A stretch of 64,000 bases of DNA from an uncultured Shimia sp. GTDB lineage: Bacteria > Pseudomonadota > Alphaproteobacteria > Rhodobacterales > Rhodobacteraceae. Below the pieces are notes generated by a model. It did no database searches and was not told where the DNA came from. It worked only from the letters and a program-made list of their open reading frames with translations. Below, piece by piece: positions 34,597 to 43,679 of this stretch. Position numbers and translations under genes: made by a program. Every line of letters begins with the position of its first letter. Position 1 is the stretch's first letter. Location: the NCBI GenBank assembly GCA_937897325.1, contig CALCOY010000064.1:21624-85623 (forward strand), written 5' to 3'.

Positions 34597-34631
34597 TCCG
34601 ATTGTCCCGTCGTGTGCTTTTGGGTTTTGAA

Positions 34632-34654
34632 CCCTTCATTTGTTTAACGAAGGG
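34632..34654. promoter_or_regulatory. Hairpin between fecR-like and receptor genes
   Basis: CCCTTC (34632-34637) and GAAGGG (34649-34654) with an 11-base loop, in the 92-base space between the two minus-strand genes. No T run follows on the minus strand, so an mRNA processing or attenuation element is more likely than a full terminator. Confidence 0.35.
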
Positions 34655-34688
34655 GGGTCCGAATTTTGCTGCAAAAAGCTGAACTTTC

Positions 34689-35597
34689 TTAGGGCCGGAT
34701 CAGCACACCCAACGGCGAAACGGCAATAACGTCGGCATCCACAGTCGCTGCGAGCGTGCGCAGGGCATCAATTGGTCTGGACAGGTCCAGCCGTCCGGAG
34801 ACAACTGTCTGTGAGAGATCATCTGTCAGAACGATCACCGGACCAGGGATACGACGGTCAATGATTGCTGCGACCTCGCTCACCGTCAGTTGGTCAGTAA
34901 ACAACAGATCGTCGCGCCACGAAGCAATCGCATCGCCTTCGACAAGTTCAGGCTGCTGGTCGATGATATCGGTCCAGCCAATACGGTGGCCCGCTGGAAC
35001 CTCAATTGAGGCATGGGCTACTCTCACCCTGACAGCGCCGCTTGCGACAGAGACGTGGGTTTTCATGCCGTGCCGCGATACTTCGAAGGCTGTCCCGAGT
35101 GTTTCCACAGTTGCATCGCCAACCCTCACGACAAAGCTGCGCTGACTGGTGTCCACTTCGAAGTAGCCCGCACCTGTCAGCAGGGTCACGGATCGTGAAA
35201 CGGTGTCCGTTTCATCCATGATTGCCGAGGCTGCGTCCAGGATGACGATATCACCGGATGCGATCACAACCTCCTCGACGCTGCGACCGCTCTGAAAATC
35301 AGCTATCATGGCGAGTTTCGCTGGCTGCCAAAAGAGTGCCATGGTCAGAAGACTGCCGCCGAGGAGGGCGAATGTGTACCGCTTGTTCCGATCTCGCCGC
35401 AAGCTTGTTTCGGCTTTGCCAAGAGCGCGGAGAGTGCGATCATATGTCTTCCGCTCTGGTTCGCCGCGTTTCAGAAAGGCTTCCAGATCCTTCCGAGCCG
35501 CCGCGTCGTCAGGGCTTTCGTCCAGCCGTCTTATGATCCGTACGGCTTCGCGCGTCCGGTCTATTTCTTGGTGGTTTGGCTCATCGGATTTTGACAT
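34689..35597 (-). CDS. FecR-type anti-sigma factor / signal transducer
   Basis: 302 residues. The cytoplasmic N-terminal part (residues about 1-75) has ARKDLEAFLKRGEPERKTYDR in place of the common W-rich motif. One membrane helix follows (YTFALLGGSLLTMALFW, about 76-92). The periplasmic FecR domain has GYFEVDTSQRSFVVRVGDATVETLGTAFEV and the C-terminal STN-contacting part has SGRLDLSRPIDALRTLAATV. It lies between the sigma gene and the transducing receptor, the standard order. Confidence 0.9.
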   Translation of the reverse strand: MSKSDEPNHQEIDRTREAVRIIRRLDESPDDAAARKDLEAFLKRGEPERKTYDRTLRALGKAETSLRRDRNKRYTFALLGGSLLTMALFWQPAKLAMIADFQSGRSVEEVVIASGDIVILDAASAIMDETDTVSRSVTLLTGAGYFEVDTSQRSFVVRVGDATVETLGTAFEVSRHGMKTHVSVASGAVRVRVAHASIEVPAGHRIGWTDIIDQQPELVEGDAIASWRDDLLFTDQLTVSEVAAIIDRRIPGPVIVLTDDLSQTVVSGRLDLSRPIDALRTLAATVDADVIAVSPLGVLIRP

Positions 35598-35670
35598 GGC
35601 TACTGCTACGATCTTTGGTGAGGCTTCTACTCACATAACGAAACAGACCTTTCGATTTGCTGCAAAAACC

Positions 35671-36162
35671 TCATGTCAAAGCGATGGAAATCTCCACCAT
35701 CGCATTTTCGACAAGCGTGCGTGCGCGGGAGAGTGACAGATCAATCCGCTTGCCAATCTGGGCGTAGGTCAAGCCGTCCACGAACCTCAACCGAAATGCG
35801 CGTAGCGTTCGGGGGGGCAGTCTGTGCAGCGCTTCGACAACGCGCCGAAGTTCATCTTTTGCAATAACCGCACGTTCGCTACATGGTACCTCGCCACGAA
35901 GGGCCGCCAGGTCCGGCAGTGACGAGAACTCGCGGTGCCGCGCGCGCCGCCAGTCAAGGGCCAGATTCCTGACAATGGACTTAAACACAGGCGCGGCGTC
36001 ATCTGCTGAATAGTCGTGCTTGCTCCAACGCAACCAGCTTTCTTGCACGAGTTCCTCCGCGACCGCATGGCTGTCTACAATTCGAACAGCCAGCGCGATC
36101 AGCGCGTGCCGCTCATCGACATAGGTCCTGAGCCCTGGTTCACATGGCCGCGCGGTCATCAT
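35671..36162 (-). CDS. FecI-type ECF sigma factor
   Basis: 163 residues from about 36162 (several adjacent ATGs; a longer frame reaches 36339 with a non-family leader). Region 2 reads LAVRIVDSHAVAEELVQESWLRW and FKSIVRNLALDWRRARHREF. Region 4 reads LHRLPPRTLRAFRLRFVDGLTYAQIGKRI and SLSRARTLVENAMVEI. It would transcribe the receptor operon when FecR releases it. Confidence 0.88.
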   Translation of the reverse strand: MMTARPCEPGLRTYVDERHALIALAVRIVDSHAVAEELVQESWLRWSKHDYSADDAAPVFKSIVRNLALDWRRARHREFSSLPDLAALRGEVPCSERAVIAKDELRRVVEALHRLPPRTLRAFRLRFVDGLTYAQIGKRIDLSLSRARTLVENAMVEISIALT

Positions 36163-37042
36163 TCTCATCCAGTCAAAGTAAAAGAACTGGCTTGCACTGG
36201 CAGCGCTGGCTTCATAACAAACTACATCGATTGGATGAAGATTCAAAGATGCCGGGGCTTCGCACCGTGCCACGTAGGGCGGTCGCTCCAACGTATGCAC
36301 AAAGCTAAGACAGTCTAACTTGTTTCGCCATCCAATCAAATGGCAGCATTCAATAACGGGCAGTCCTTCATGGTAGCTGCAGCGAATTGGTGTTTTGTAC
36401 TGCGCCTCGTTGGTCTGATCCGATTGCAGCGAAGTTCGGTATAGTTTTGGGTCATATCGGCGCCATTAACGACTGCTTCGGTGACATGAGCTGCATCGCA
36501 AAAGCAGGTGCGCTGCGGCTGCGAACCGATGCTGCGTAAGCGAAGGCTCGAAGTCCAATGTCTGGTTGGTCCCGCACCTTACCTGTTGCAGGGCGTTCTT
36601 GCAAATGGCATTGATTGCCCGGTCGGGACTTTCGTCGGTCTCGCGGCGAAGGCGTTAAGAGAGCCCAACCTGTACATTCGATTTTCTCGCTGCGCGCGCA
36701 CGAAGCGAACAACTCGCTGCACCTGCTCTGTTAAAGATGCGGCTTTGCGGCAGAGAAAACAGCCATTCGTTCGCGATGCGGAGAGCAACGAGCAGGAGGC
36801 GAAGAAATCTGTTCCTCCCGCGGCCGAAAAACACTGCTAAAGTGGTCTTGCGCTTTCTTGTTGCTCAATTTTGCGATTTTGCAACAAGGTTTTGACACAC
36901 TGCATCTTGGGACTGACAAGTCGGCTCGAAGCAGTTCAATCTATGAAGGACTGTGATTACAGCAGCTTGCGCAACTTCACTCTGCCGCAGAGTGTTGTGT
37001 TTTCGGACGTTTATGCGCTTGTGTTCTTCATCGCCGCGGCTA
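36163..37042. other. Long intergenic region without recognised genes
   Basis: About 880 bases. Frames at 36452-36712 (minus) and 36508-36840 (plus) overlap each other and show no family. The sequence is rich in degenerate GCTGCGG/GCGAAC words, like the spacers at 28.0 and 40.1 kb. The FecI-gene promoter should be in the first 200 bases. Confidence 0.45.
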
Positions 37043-37933
37043 TCACGCATTCAACTCTTCTTCCAGCCAGGCGATAAGCTGGCCGGTGTTGGAATGTGGT
37101 TCACGCGATGTGCCACGGTAGACCGAAATCTCCGTTGGTCTCTCAACCTTCTCTTCACACGGTCGGATCAGCTTGCCTTCGGCGATCATGCCCTCGGTGG
37201 TCCTGCGCCATCCGAGTGCGACGCCTTGCCCTGCGACAGCGGCTTGGAGTGCAACGGGATAACTATCGAAGGACACATAGCGAGGCCGCTTTGATGGTTT
37301 GACGTCTACGGTTTGGAACCAGTCATCCCACGTCGTCCAGTCTTGTGGCGCGATATTGTGAGCCAGAAGTGGGAACGCCGCGACCTGTCGCGGATCAAGA
37401 GGCAGCGTTTTCTGGGTAACGAGCGATGGCGCGCAGACCGGAAAGATGTCGTCGGCTGCGGTGAAAGCCAGACGGGCCGATCCCGACGCCCGGCCTGAGG
37501 TCTGCATCGCCACATCGAACGTCTCAGAGGTCTCCGTCAGCGGATTAAGGCTGCTCACCACGCGCAGCTCGACGCCGGGATGACGTTCGTGGAATCCCGA
37601 TAGGCGCGGCATTAGCCAGTAGAACGCCTCGCAAAGCTGGCAGTGCAGGATCAGCTCGTCAGCGCGACGCCGACCTTGCAGCGCGGCCAGCTCAGCGGTG
37701 ATGTCTGATAGCGCAGCGCTCACCACCCGACCCAACCTGCGACCGGCATCGGTCAGGAACACCGCCCGGTTGCGGCGCTCGAACAAGCTGACCCCCAATT
37801 CTCGCTCTAGCGCGGCGATCTGCTTGCTCACCGCCGTCTGAGTCATCCCCAACTCGGCTGCAGCCATAGAAAAGCTCTCAAGGCGGGCGGCGGCCTCAAA
37901 CGGTCTCATGCGGTTTAGCGGAGGCAGGGCCAT
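37043..37933 (-). CDS. LysR-family regulator (GcvA-like)
   Basis: 296 residues. HTH near the start (MALPPLNRMRPFEAAARLESFSMAAAELGMTQTAVSKQIAALERELGVSLFERRNRAVFLTDAG), followed by the periplasmic-binding-like effector domain. The start and the WLEEEL-type end are those of the GcvA/glycine-cleavage-regulator branch. Divergent from the EamA permease, which it probably controls. Confidence 0.9.
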   Translation of the reverse strand: MALPPLNRMRPFEAAARLESFSMAAAELGMTQTAVSKQIAALERELGVSLFERRNRAVFLTDAGRRLGRVVSAALSDITAELAALQGRRRADELILHCQLCEAFYWLMPRLSGFHERHPGVELRVVSSLNPLTETSETFDVAMQTSGRASGSARLAFTAADDIFPVCAPSLVTQKTLPLDPRQVAAFPLLAHNIAPQDWTTWDDWFQTVDVKPSKRPRYVSFDSYPVALQAAVAGQGVALGWRRTTEGMIAEGKLIRPCEEKVERPTEISVYRGTSREPHSNTGQLIAWLEEELNA

Positions 37934-38047
37934 GTAACGACGATCTATTCCTCTGGCTCATGCGAATGAGCCGAAAACTCCTTTTTCGTATTGAACGATA
38001 CATGCTTTATCGGCGCCGTCGAAGCCATTATCGGAGATCGAGTATTC

Positions 38048-38935
38048 ATGTCGGACGCCAGGATCGCTGTCTTCGCCATCATCCTGTCCGTTGCCGCGCT
38101 TTCGCTTGGGGATGCGGTGATCAAAGCGACCGGCTTGTCGCTGCCGCTCTGGCAGATGTTCATCCTGCGCTCCTCCATCGTCGTGCCGATCCTGTTGTGG
38201 CTCGCGCGTCGCAAAGGTCCGATTGCCGTGACGAATATCGGGTGGGCCGCGCTGCGAAGTGCGCTTCTGGTTCTGATGTGGCTGAGCTACTATTCGGCGC
38301 TGCCTCTCATGCCGCTGTCGCTTGCGGCGGCAGCCTACTACACCGGCCCTCTGTTCATCGTCGCCCTGGCGGCTGCCGTCAGGCGCACATTGCCGCCCTG
38401 TCGTGCGATCCTTGCTATCGCGGCGGGCTTTGCTGGTGTTCTGCTGGTCATCCGCCCCGATACGTCTGGAATGACACTCGGCACGCTGCTGCCGGTCGCC
38501 GCTGCGTTTCTCTACGCCTGTGCCATGGTGCTGACCTCGGCCAAGTGCCGCGAGGATGATCCTTTCGTCCTGGCTCTTGCCTTGAACGCTGCCTTCATCG
38601 TCAGCGGTGCGTTGCTTGGTCTGTTCTCAGGGCAGGACGGGTCGTTCATCTTCGGACCTTGGCAAGCGGTCGATCTCCGGCTCCTCACGACTGTGGCCGC
38701 GCTGGCCGTCCTGATCCTGATCGGCAGCGTCGGCGCGGCCGTCGCCTATCAGAAAGGGCCACCAAACACTGTAGCCGCCTTCGATTACAGCTATCTCGTT
38801 TTCAGCCTGGTCTGGGGCGGTTTGTTCTTCGCCGAATTGCCGAGCATAGCTGGATTGGTTGGCGTCTCGATTATCGCCACCGCCGGGCTTTTGGCCCTTC
38901 CGGCGTCACGACAGGAGAGGGCGAATGAGTTGTAA
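38048..38935 (+). CDS. EamA-family (DMT) permease
   Basis: 295 residues with ten hydrophobic helices in two five-helix repeats, the drug/metabolite transporter layout (IIGDRV leader excluded). Start ATG at 38048; an in-frame start at 37991 adds a hydrophilic leader. LRSSIVVPILLWLARRKG, AAAYYTGPLFIVALAA and VAAFDYSYLVFSLVWGGLFFAE are typical. Probably exports an amino acid or metabolite. Confidence 0.88.
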   Translation: MSDARIAVFAIILSVAALSLGDAVIKATGLSLPLWQMFILRSSIVVPILLWLARRKGPIAVTNIGWAALRSALLVLMWLSYYSALPLMPLSLAAAAYYTGPLFIVALAAAVRRTLPPCRAILAIAAGFAGVLLVIRPDTSGMTLGTLLPVAAAFLYACAMVLTSAKCREDDPFVLALALNAAFIVSGALLGLFSGQDGSFIFGPWQAVDLRLLTTVAALAVLILIGSVGAAVAYQKGPPNTVAAFDYSYLVFSLVWGGLFFAELPSIAGLVGVSIIATAGLLALPASRQERANEL

Positions 38936-39105
38936 AACAATGGCCTTTTATTGTTGGCAGAAGCGCTGAAAGTGCTGGACCTGGCATAACTTAGCGCAAT
39001 CGTCTCCCTTTGTTGCACAAACCAGCGGTTAAGCGCGAGTCACTTGGTCGGAAGAGCGGACGGAGTTGCCGTTGACTACTTTCCAGTGAAAGGCCCTGTC
39101 GCGCA

Positions 39106-39927
39106 TCAAGTGACAGTCGGTTCAAGTCGGATGCCGTCTTCCTCATAGATCATGCTCAGTCGCCAATCGGTGAGGTGCGACGGGTCGCTGAACAGCTCAG
39201 ACACACGCGCCGAGAGCGCATCATTTCGCGCGCCAGTGCAGGGGTAGAAGCCGCATCGTCCCAGCGTCATGCACTCGAATCCTTCGTCTGTCGGCGAAGC
39301 AAGGATCATCGCGCCCCACCACTTGTCTCCGGTAAGTGGGAGCAGGAGCCGGGCACCAGCGGCAAGGCACTTGGACCACGCCTCCGGCACATGCGTGACA
39401 CCTGCGAAAGCGACAATCAGATCAAACCTGTCTTTGTCGTCCAGATCAGTCACCGCGTTCCCGTGGCGAACCTCGACATTCGGCCAATTAGCGACGTTGG
39501 CGGCCGCACGTTCAGCGAGTGGGGCCTCCATCTCGTAGGCGAGGACGCTCCCATTTGAGCCAGTCAGCTGAGCGAGGATCGCGGTATAGTATCCCACACC
39601 CGCCCCAACCTGGAGGATGCGCGCGCCGGGCTTCACGTCCGCGCAGACGAGGAGGCGTGACCAAAGGCCAGGGTCTCCGATGTTGATTCCCCTCTTCTCG
39701 TCGAGGACCAGGAGGACTACGTTGTAGAGCCACTTGGGGTTCGCGTTGGGCGTCTCTCGAACCGGTAGGTTGAACCCAGCTAGCGGCGAACGGTATTTCC
39801 ACGGTCCAGTACCCGCGAAGGCTTCGCGCGGGACGGCCCGGAAGGCGTCCAGGACCCGGTCCGTCGCCGACCCTGATTCGAGCATGCCCACGATGCGAAG
39901 TTGGTCGGCGAAATGGTCTGCGTGCAT
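39106..39927 (-). CDS. Protein-L-isoaspartate methyltransferase-like protein
   Basis: 273 residues. The N-terminal part MHADHFADQLRIVGMLE and AFRAVPREAFAGTGPW and the SAM motif ILQVGAGVGYYTAILAQLTG are PCMT-like. The C-terminal extension (GFECMTLGRCGFYPCTGARND) is also seen in such proteins and may alter substrate use. It may repair isoaspartyl residues or methylate something else. Single gene, not obviously in an operon. Confidence 0.75.
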   Translation of the reverse strand: MHADHFADQLRIVGMLESGSATDRVLDAFRAVPREAFAGTGPWKYRSPLAGFNLPVRETPNANPKWLYNVVLLVLDEKRGINIGDPGLWSRLLVCADVKPGARILQVGAGVGYYTAILAQLTGSNGSVLAYEMEAPLAERAAANVANWPNVEVRHGNAVTDLDDKDRFDLIVAFAGVTHVPEAWSKCLAAGARLLLPLTGDKWWGAMILASPTDEGFECMTLGRCGFYPCTGARNDALSARVSELFSDPSHLTDWRLSMIYEEDGIRLEPTVT

Positions 39928-40430
39928 CGGGGCAACTCCGGACTTCTTGGCACTCGACCCACTTTATACTCAAACCGCAGCCCGAGAAACCGCGAGGCAA
40001 CGGATCGATTGACCGTCATTGCGCGTCGATGCAGGCCACCGCTCCTGAACTAATAGTGGTGCGACGCTTCGAACCGGCTATTCGTGCGCACCGCAGCATC
40101 GGTCAAAATGGGCTCATTGCGGCCATCAGATGCAACGCAGCATCCTCATGGCTGTGCGATTGAACCATCTTCGAGGACGGCACATAAGAGACATTCACCA
40201 GCCAACTTCGATGCTGCGGTCGCAGCCCGCATTGCGGACCTTCGCCGCGGGAGCGCAATTCATGATCACTGAGAGGTCAGGGGTGCGGACGCTGACCAAT
40301 TCTTCGCCGCCGCATGAAAAAACATATCCCTTCAGCCCAGGAACGACTTTAAACAACTCACATAATGGTCCCTGATAGCGACCTGGGATAGGGGGATTCA
40401 CTTCTTGCAGCTGGGTAGTAGTTGTTCAGA
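39928..40430. other. Intergenic, no gene recognised
   Basis: About 500 bases between the methyltransferase gene and the end of the hydantoin cluster, with the degenerate GCAGCAT-type words noted elsewhere. No terminator-like hairpin with a clear U tract was found. Confidence 0.4.
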
Positions 40431-41336
40431 TCACCTCAGCAAAGCGGCTTCAAAGTCGTCGCAAAATGCCGAAGCAAGGCGAGATATCGGGCGCCCTGGA
40501 CGCGTCAAAAGGCAAGCCCCCACTGGGATCATTGGATCGAAGGCCCGTTTGATCAGGCCCATATTCGGCAAGAAAGATGCGGTATAGGGATCGACCACAG
40601 CCACCCCGTTGCTGGATTGCGCGAGAACAGCGGCAGTGTGGCAATAGCGGACCTCGACCTGAGGGGTGTACGGCACACGGGCGCTCTCAAACGCAGTTTG
40701 CAGCAAAAGACCCAGCCGGGAAGCCCGATCAAGCCCGATAAACCCGTGCGTTGCAGCATCTGCGGGTGCGATCACCGAAAGATCTGCCAACGGGTGACCA
40801 GTCTTTACCAAAGCCACCATACGATCGGTTCGTAGTGTGCGTATGACCACGCCGGGATGGGCGTCCAAACCGAGGACCAGGCCGAGATCAACCGCGCCAA
40901 TGGCCACCGCGTCGATCACATTCTCCATTCGCCGCACGTCGTACTGCACGGTTACACGCGGGCGAGATGCAAGAAACGCGTGCAGAGCCACAGGCGCTAC
41001 TGAATGGCCCAATGGTGGGGTGGCCATGATCCGGAGCTTACCCGTGGACGCGCCACGCAGATCACGTACCCGGCTTTCGACAGAACGGAGTTGTTCGAAA
41101 AGCGGCTCGACCTCCTCGAACAAGCTGCGCGCTTCGCTGGTGGGCAGCATGCGTTTTTTGTGGCGCTCGAAGAGCGCGAATTGCAATTGGTCCTCAAGCT
41201 GTTTTATCGCAGTGGACACTGAGGGTTGCGATATGCCCAGCTCTGCCGCAGTGGCAACAGTCGTCTGATGGACCATAAGCGTGCCGAAAATCTCCAGCAG
41301 ACGCAGAGAAAGGTCGTTTCGGCGCTTGATCTTCAT
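40431..41336 (-). CDS. LysR-family regulator at the end of the hydantoin cluster
   Basis: 301 residues. HTH: LSLRLLEIFGTLMVHQTTVATAAELGISQPSVSTAIKQLEDQLQFALFERHKKRMLPTSEA, then the effector domain (TGKLRIMATPPLGHSVAP, PRVTVQYDVRRME, LVALVKTGHPLADLSVI). It is the last gene of the run, 18 bases after the racemase stop and in the same direction. It is therefore probably co-transcribed and the best candidate to act on the shared element at 49222-49247 and 59692-59717. Confidence 0.9.
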   Translation of the reverse strand: MKIKRRNDLSLRLLEIFGTLMVHQTTVATAAELGISQPSVSTAIKQLEDQLQFALFERHKKRMLPTSEARSLFEEVEPLFEQLRSVESRVRDLRGASTGKLRIMATPPLGHSVAPVALHAFLASRPRVTVQYDVRRMENVIDAVAIGAVDLGLVLGLDAHPGVVIRTLRTDRMVALVKTGHPLADLSVIAPADAATHGFIGLDRASRLGLLLQTAFESARVPYTPQVEVRYCHTAAVLAQSSNGVAVVDPYTASFLPNMGLIKRAFDPMIPVGACLLTRPGRPISRLASAFCDDFEAALLR

Positions 41337-41354
41337 GCGACCAATATATGCAGC

Positions 41355-42011
41355 CTAGAGCTGCGAAGCCAGAACGGTGCCCATTGCCATCGCCACAGCA
41401 GCTTGTGTCGGGTCAATCACTGGGCAGCCCAGTTCAGCTTCCAGTGGCGCGCGGTGAACGGCCATGCCCGCGCACCCCAGGACAAGCACATCTGCGCCAT
41501 CCGCTTGCAAGGCCTTCCCAACCTCGGTGAGGCGCTTGAACGTGCCCTCCCCCCGGGCACTTTCATCGACGGTCATGTTCAACGCGCGCTCCCCGGCGAC
41601 GCGGTCAAGCACACCCATCCGCCGCAAATAGCGGCGATGGCGCAGGATTGAGGCCTCGGCGATGGCCACGACGCCAACCCGGTCGCCACGGGCCAAAGCG
41701 GTGAGCATACCGCTTTCCTGAATGCCGAAGACCGGCACCGGAGAGACGGAGCGACATGCGTCTATGCCCGGATCGGAGTAGCAGGCGATGATGAAGGTCG
41801 ACGCATCCGCTCTTTGCGCGATCAGATCGACGAGCGGCAAAACGACCTGATCGGAATGGACCTGGCTTTCGATGCCAAAGGGACCGTCGGTGAGTGTGAC
41901 ACAGTCGATCGCTGGGCCGTCAGACCGCGCGAACGGTGCAAGTACCTTCGCAAGCCCGTCGGTCACGGCCTGATTGGAATTGGGGTTGATAACGACAATT
42001 GGCCCGGTCAT
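41355..42011 (-). CDS. Asp/Glu/hydantoin racemase
   Basis: 218 residues of the Asp/Glu/hydantoin racemase superfamily, with the two catalytic cysteines at C77 (IIACYSDPGID) and C180 (VLVLGCAGMA). NPNSNQAVTDGL near the start is the substrate-phosphate/carboxylate loop. In hydantoin pathways it interconverts the two enantiomers of a 5-substituted hydantoin so that a D-selective route consumes both. Start ATG 42011 overlaps the hydantoinase stop (ATGA). Confidence 0.88.
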   Translation of the reverse strand: MTGPIVVINPNSNQAVTDGLAKVLAPFARSDGPAIDCVTLTDGPFGIESQVHSDQVVLPLVDLIAQRADASTFIIACYSDPGIDACRSVSPVPVFGIQESGMLTALARGDRVGVVAIAEASILRHRRYLRRMGVLDRVAGERALNMTVDESARGEGTFKRLTEVGKALQADGADVLVLGCAGMAVHRAPLEAELGCPVIDPTQAAVAMAMGTVLASQL

Positions 42012-43465
42012 GGCGCGATCTCGGCCCCGAAGTTGGTGGCCGGATCCAGCTCTGGCACGACATGGCCGGGATGCCCGGTCATATCGACCGGACGGCGGGG
42101 CACGAATTGGCCAGCGCCGGGTTTGGCAACCAATGTCCCTTGATCGACCACCCGCGCCCCGCGCGACAATACTGTCACAGGCCAACCGGTAAGCGACCAG
42201 CCGTCATAGGGCGTGTAATTCATCGCGTCGTGCTGGTTTTCGACAGTGACAGTACGCGTCTCCTCCGGATCCCAGATGGCGATGTCGGCGTCCATGCCGA
42301 TGGCGATGCTGCCCTTGCTGTCCATCCCGTAAAGTTGGGCCGCATTGGTGGCAGACAGGGCCACGAATTGCTGTAAGGTAATGCGCCCTTTACCGACTCC
42401 TTCACTAAAGAGAAGCGGTAGGCGGATGCCGATACCCGGCATGCCGTTGGCAATCTGCTTGAACGAGGCGTCGGGGCCGTTCGCCAACTTGCCGGTCTCG
42501 TCAAACCGATAGGGCGCGTGGTCAGAGGAGAAGACGCTGAACGTGCCCGCCTGAAGGTGACGCCAGAGCGCCTCTTGCGTGGGGACGTCCCGAAGGGATG
42601 GGGAGCACATGTATTTCGCCCCCTCCATGCCCGGACGGTCGAGATCGTCTCGGGTGAGGAACAGATATTGAGAGCAGGTTTCGCCAAAGACCTTGGCGCC
42701 GGAAAGGCGCGCCTTGGCGATCAGTTCCGCACCTTGAGGGGTGGAGACGTGTACGATGAAAAGGGGCGCATCCACGAGGGCGGCGAGAGAGATGGCCCGG
42801 TTGATCGCTTCGATCTCGGCCAGCGCAGGGTGGCTGGGCGCGTGATAGCGCGGCGCAGTGTGACCCGCCGATACCAGACGGTCAGAGATCCAACTGATCA
42901 TGCCGGAGTTCTCGGCATGCACCATCGTGAGCGCGCCATGGGTCTTGGCAACGGTCAGGATATCGAGGAATTGTCGGTCGTCGATGCGCATCAAGTCATA
43001 GGTCATGAAGACCTTGAACGAGGTGATGCCCCGCGCAAAGGCGGTGGGCAGTTCGTCATTCAGCGCCTTTTCCGTAGGGTCGGCTATGATCAGATGGTAG
43101 CTGTAGTCGATCACCGAAGCCCCATGCGCCCGGCTGTCATAAAGGTCGAGCGTTTCAATCACGCTCATGCCGCGATGTTGCGCGGCAAAGGGGACGAACG
43201 ACGAATTGCCGCCGTAGGCCGCGCTGATGGAGCCGGTGCGGTAATCATCTGATGTCATCCCGCCAGTCGCGGATTCCTGGGCGATATGGCAATGCGCTTC
43301 GATCCCGCCGGGCAGGACCAGCTTGCCGGTCGCATCAATCGTATCGTCGGCCTCAAGTTCCTGGCCAAGGGCAGCAATCTTGCCGCCCGCGATACCGACA
43401 TCGGCGTGGAAGCGGTCTGTTGCCGTAGCGATCTCTCCGCCTTTTATCACCAGATCATATGACAT
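42008..43465 (-). CDS. Dihydropyrimidinase / D-hydantoinase
   Basis: Opens the ring of 5,6-dihydropyrimidines or 5-substituted hydantoins to give N-carbamoyl amino acids. 485 residues, normal length. The binuclear zinc site is intact: H58 and H60 (EAHCHIAQ), carboxylated K151 (SFKVFMTYD), H183 (MVHAEN), H239 (IVHVSTP) and D315 (SSDHAPY). GGGGAG lies seven bases before the ATG at 43465. Together with the racemase and the carbamoylase it makes a complete D-hydantoin pathway. Confidence 0.93.
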   Translation of the reverse strand: MSYDLVIKGGEIATATDRFHADVGIAGGKIAALGQELEADDTIDATGKLVLPGGIEAHCHIAQESATGGMTSDDYRTGSISAAYGGNSSFVPFAAQHRGMSVIETLDLYDSRAHGASVIDYSYHLIIADPTEKALNDELPTAFARGITSFKVFMTYDLMRIDDRQFLDILTVAKTHGALTMVHAENSGMISWISDRLVSAGHTAPRYHAPSHPALAEIEAINRAISLAALVDAPLFIVHVSTPQGAELIAKARLSGAKVFGETCSQYLFLTRDDLDRPGMEGAKYMCSPSLRDVPTQEALWRHLQAGTFSVFSSDHAPYRFDETGKLANGPDASFKQIANGMPGIGIRLPLLFSEGVGKGRITLQQFVALSATNAAQLYGMDSKGSIAIGMDADIAIWDPEETRTVTVENQHDAMNYTPYDGWSLTGWPVTVLSRGARVVDQGTLVAKPGAGQFVPRRPVDMTGHPGHVVPELDPATNFGAEIAP

Positions 43466-43479
43466 GTGTCTCTCCCCTA

Positions 43480-43679
43480 TCAGACCGCACGGATGGCACC
43501 ACCATGGCAGCGGATCAGACTGCTGGTGACATAGCTGGCCAGGAACGTGGCAAGCTGACGGATTTCCGGACTGGGTCTCTGCACCCGTCGGCCGCCAAAC
43601 CCTCGGCGATCCCAAAGCCCCGCCCACGGGAATAGGAGGACATAACGAGCGCGCCTTTGCCTTGCAGTCCCAGATCCAT
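43480..43679 (-). pseudogene. Short-chain dehydrogenase pseudogene, internally deleted
   Basis: The ATG at 43679 shares TGATG with the upstream DapA-like stop and begins MDLGLQGKGALVMSSYSRGRG, then FGIAEGLAADG, an SDR N-terminus in which the TGxxxGxG loop is damaged. The frame then shifts, and a second frame gives the SDR C-terminal tail (SPEIRQLATFLASYVTSSLI, CHGGAIRAV) up to the stop at 43480. About 180 middle residues, including the active site, are missing. It was evidently a working gene of this operon that has been lost. Confidence 0.8.

Noticed and set aside
36452..36840. Overlapping opposite-strand frames as genes between the FecI-type gene and the LysR gene
   Set aside because: They overlap each other, lack ribosome sites and families, and share degenerate words with other non-coding spacers in the window.
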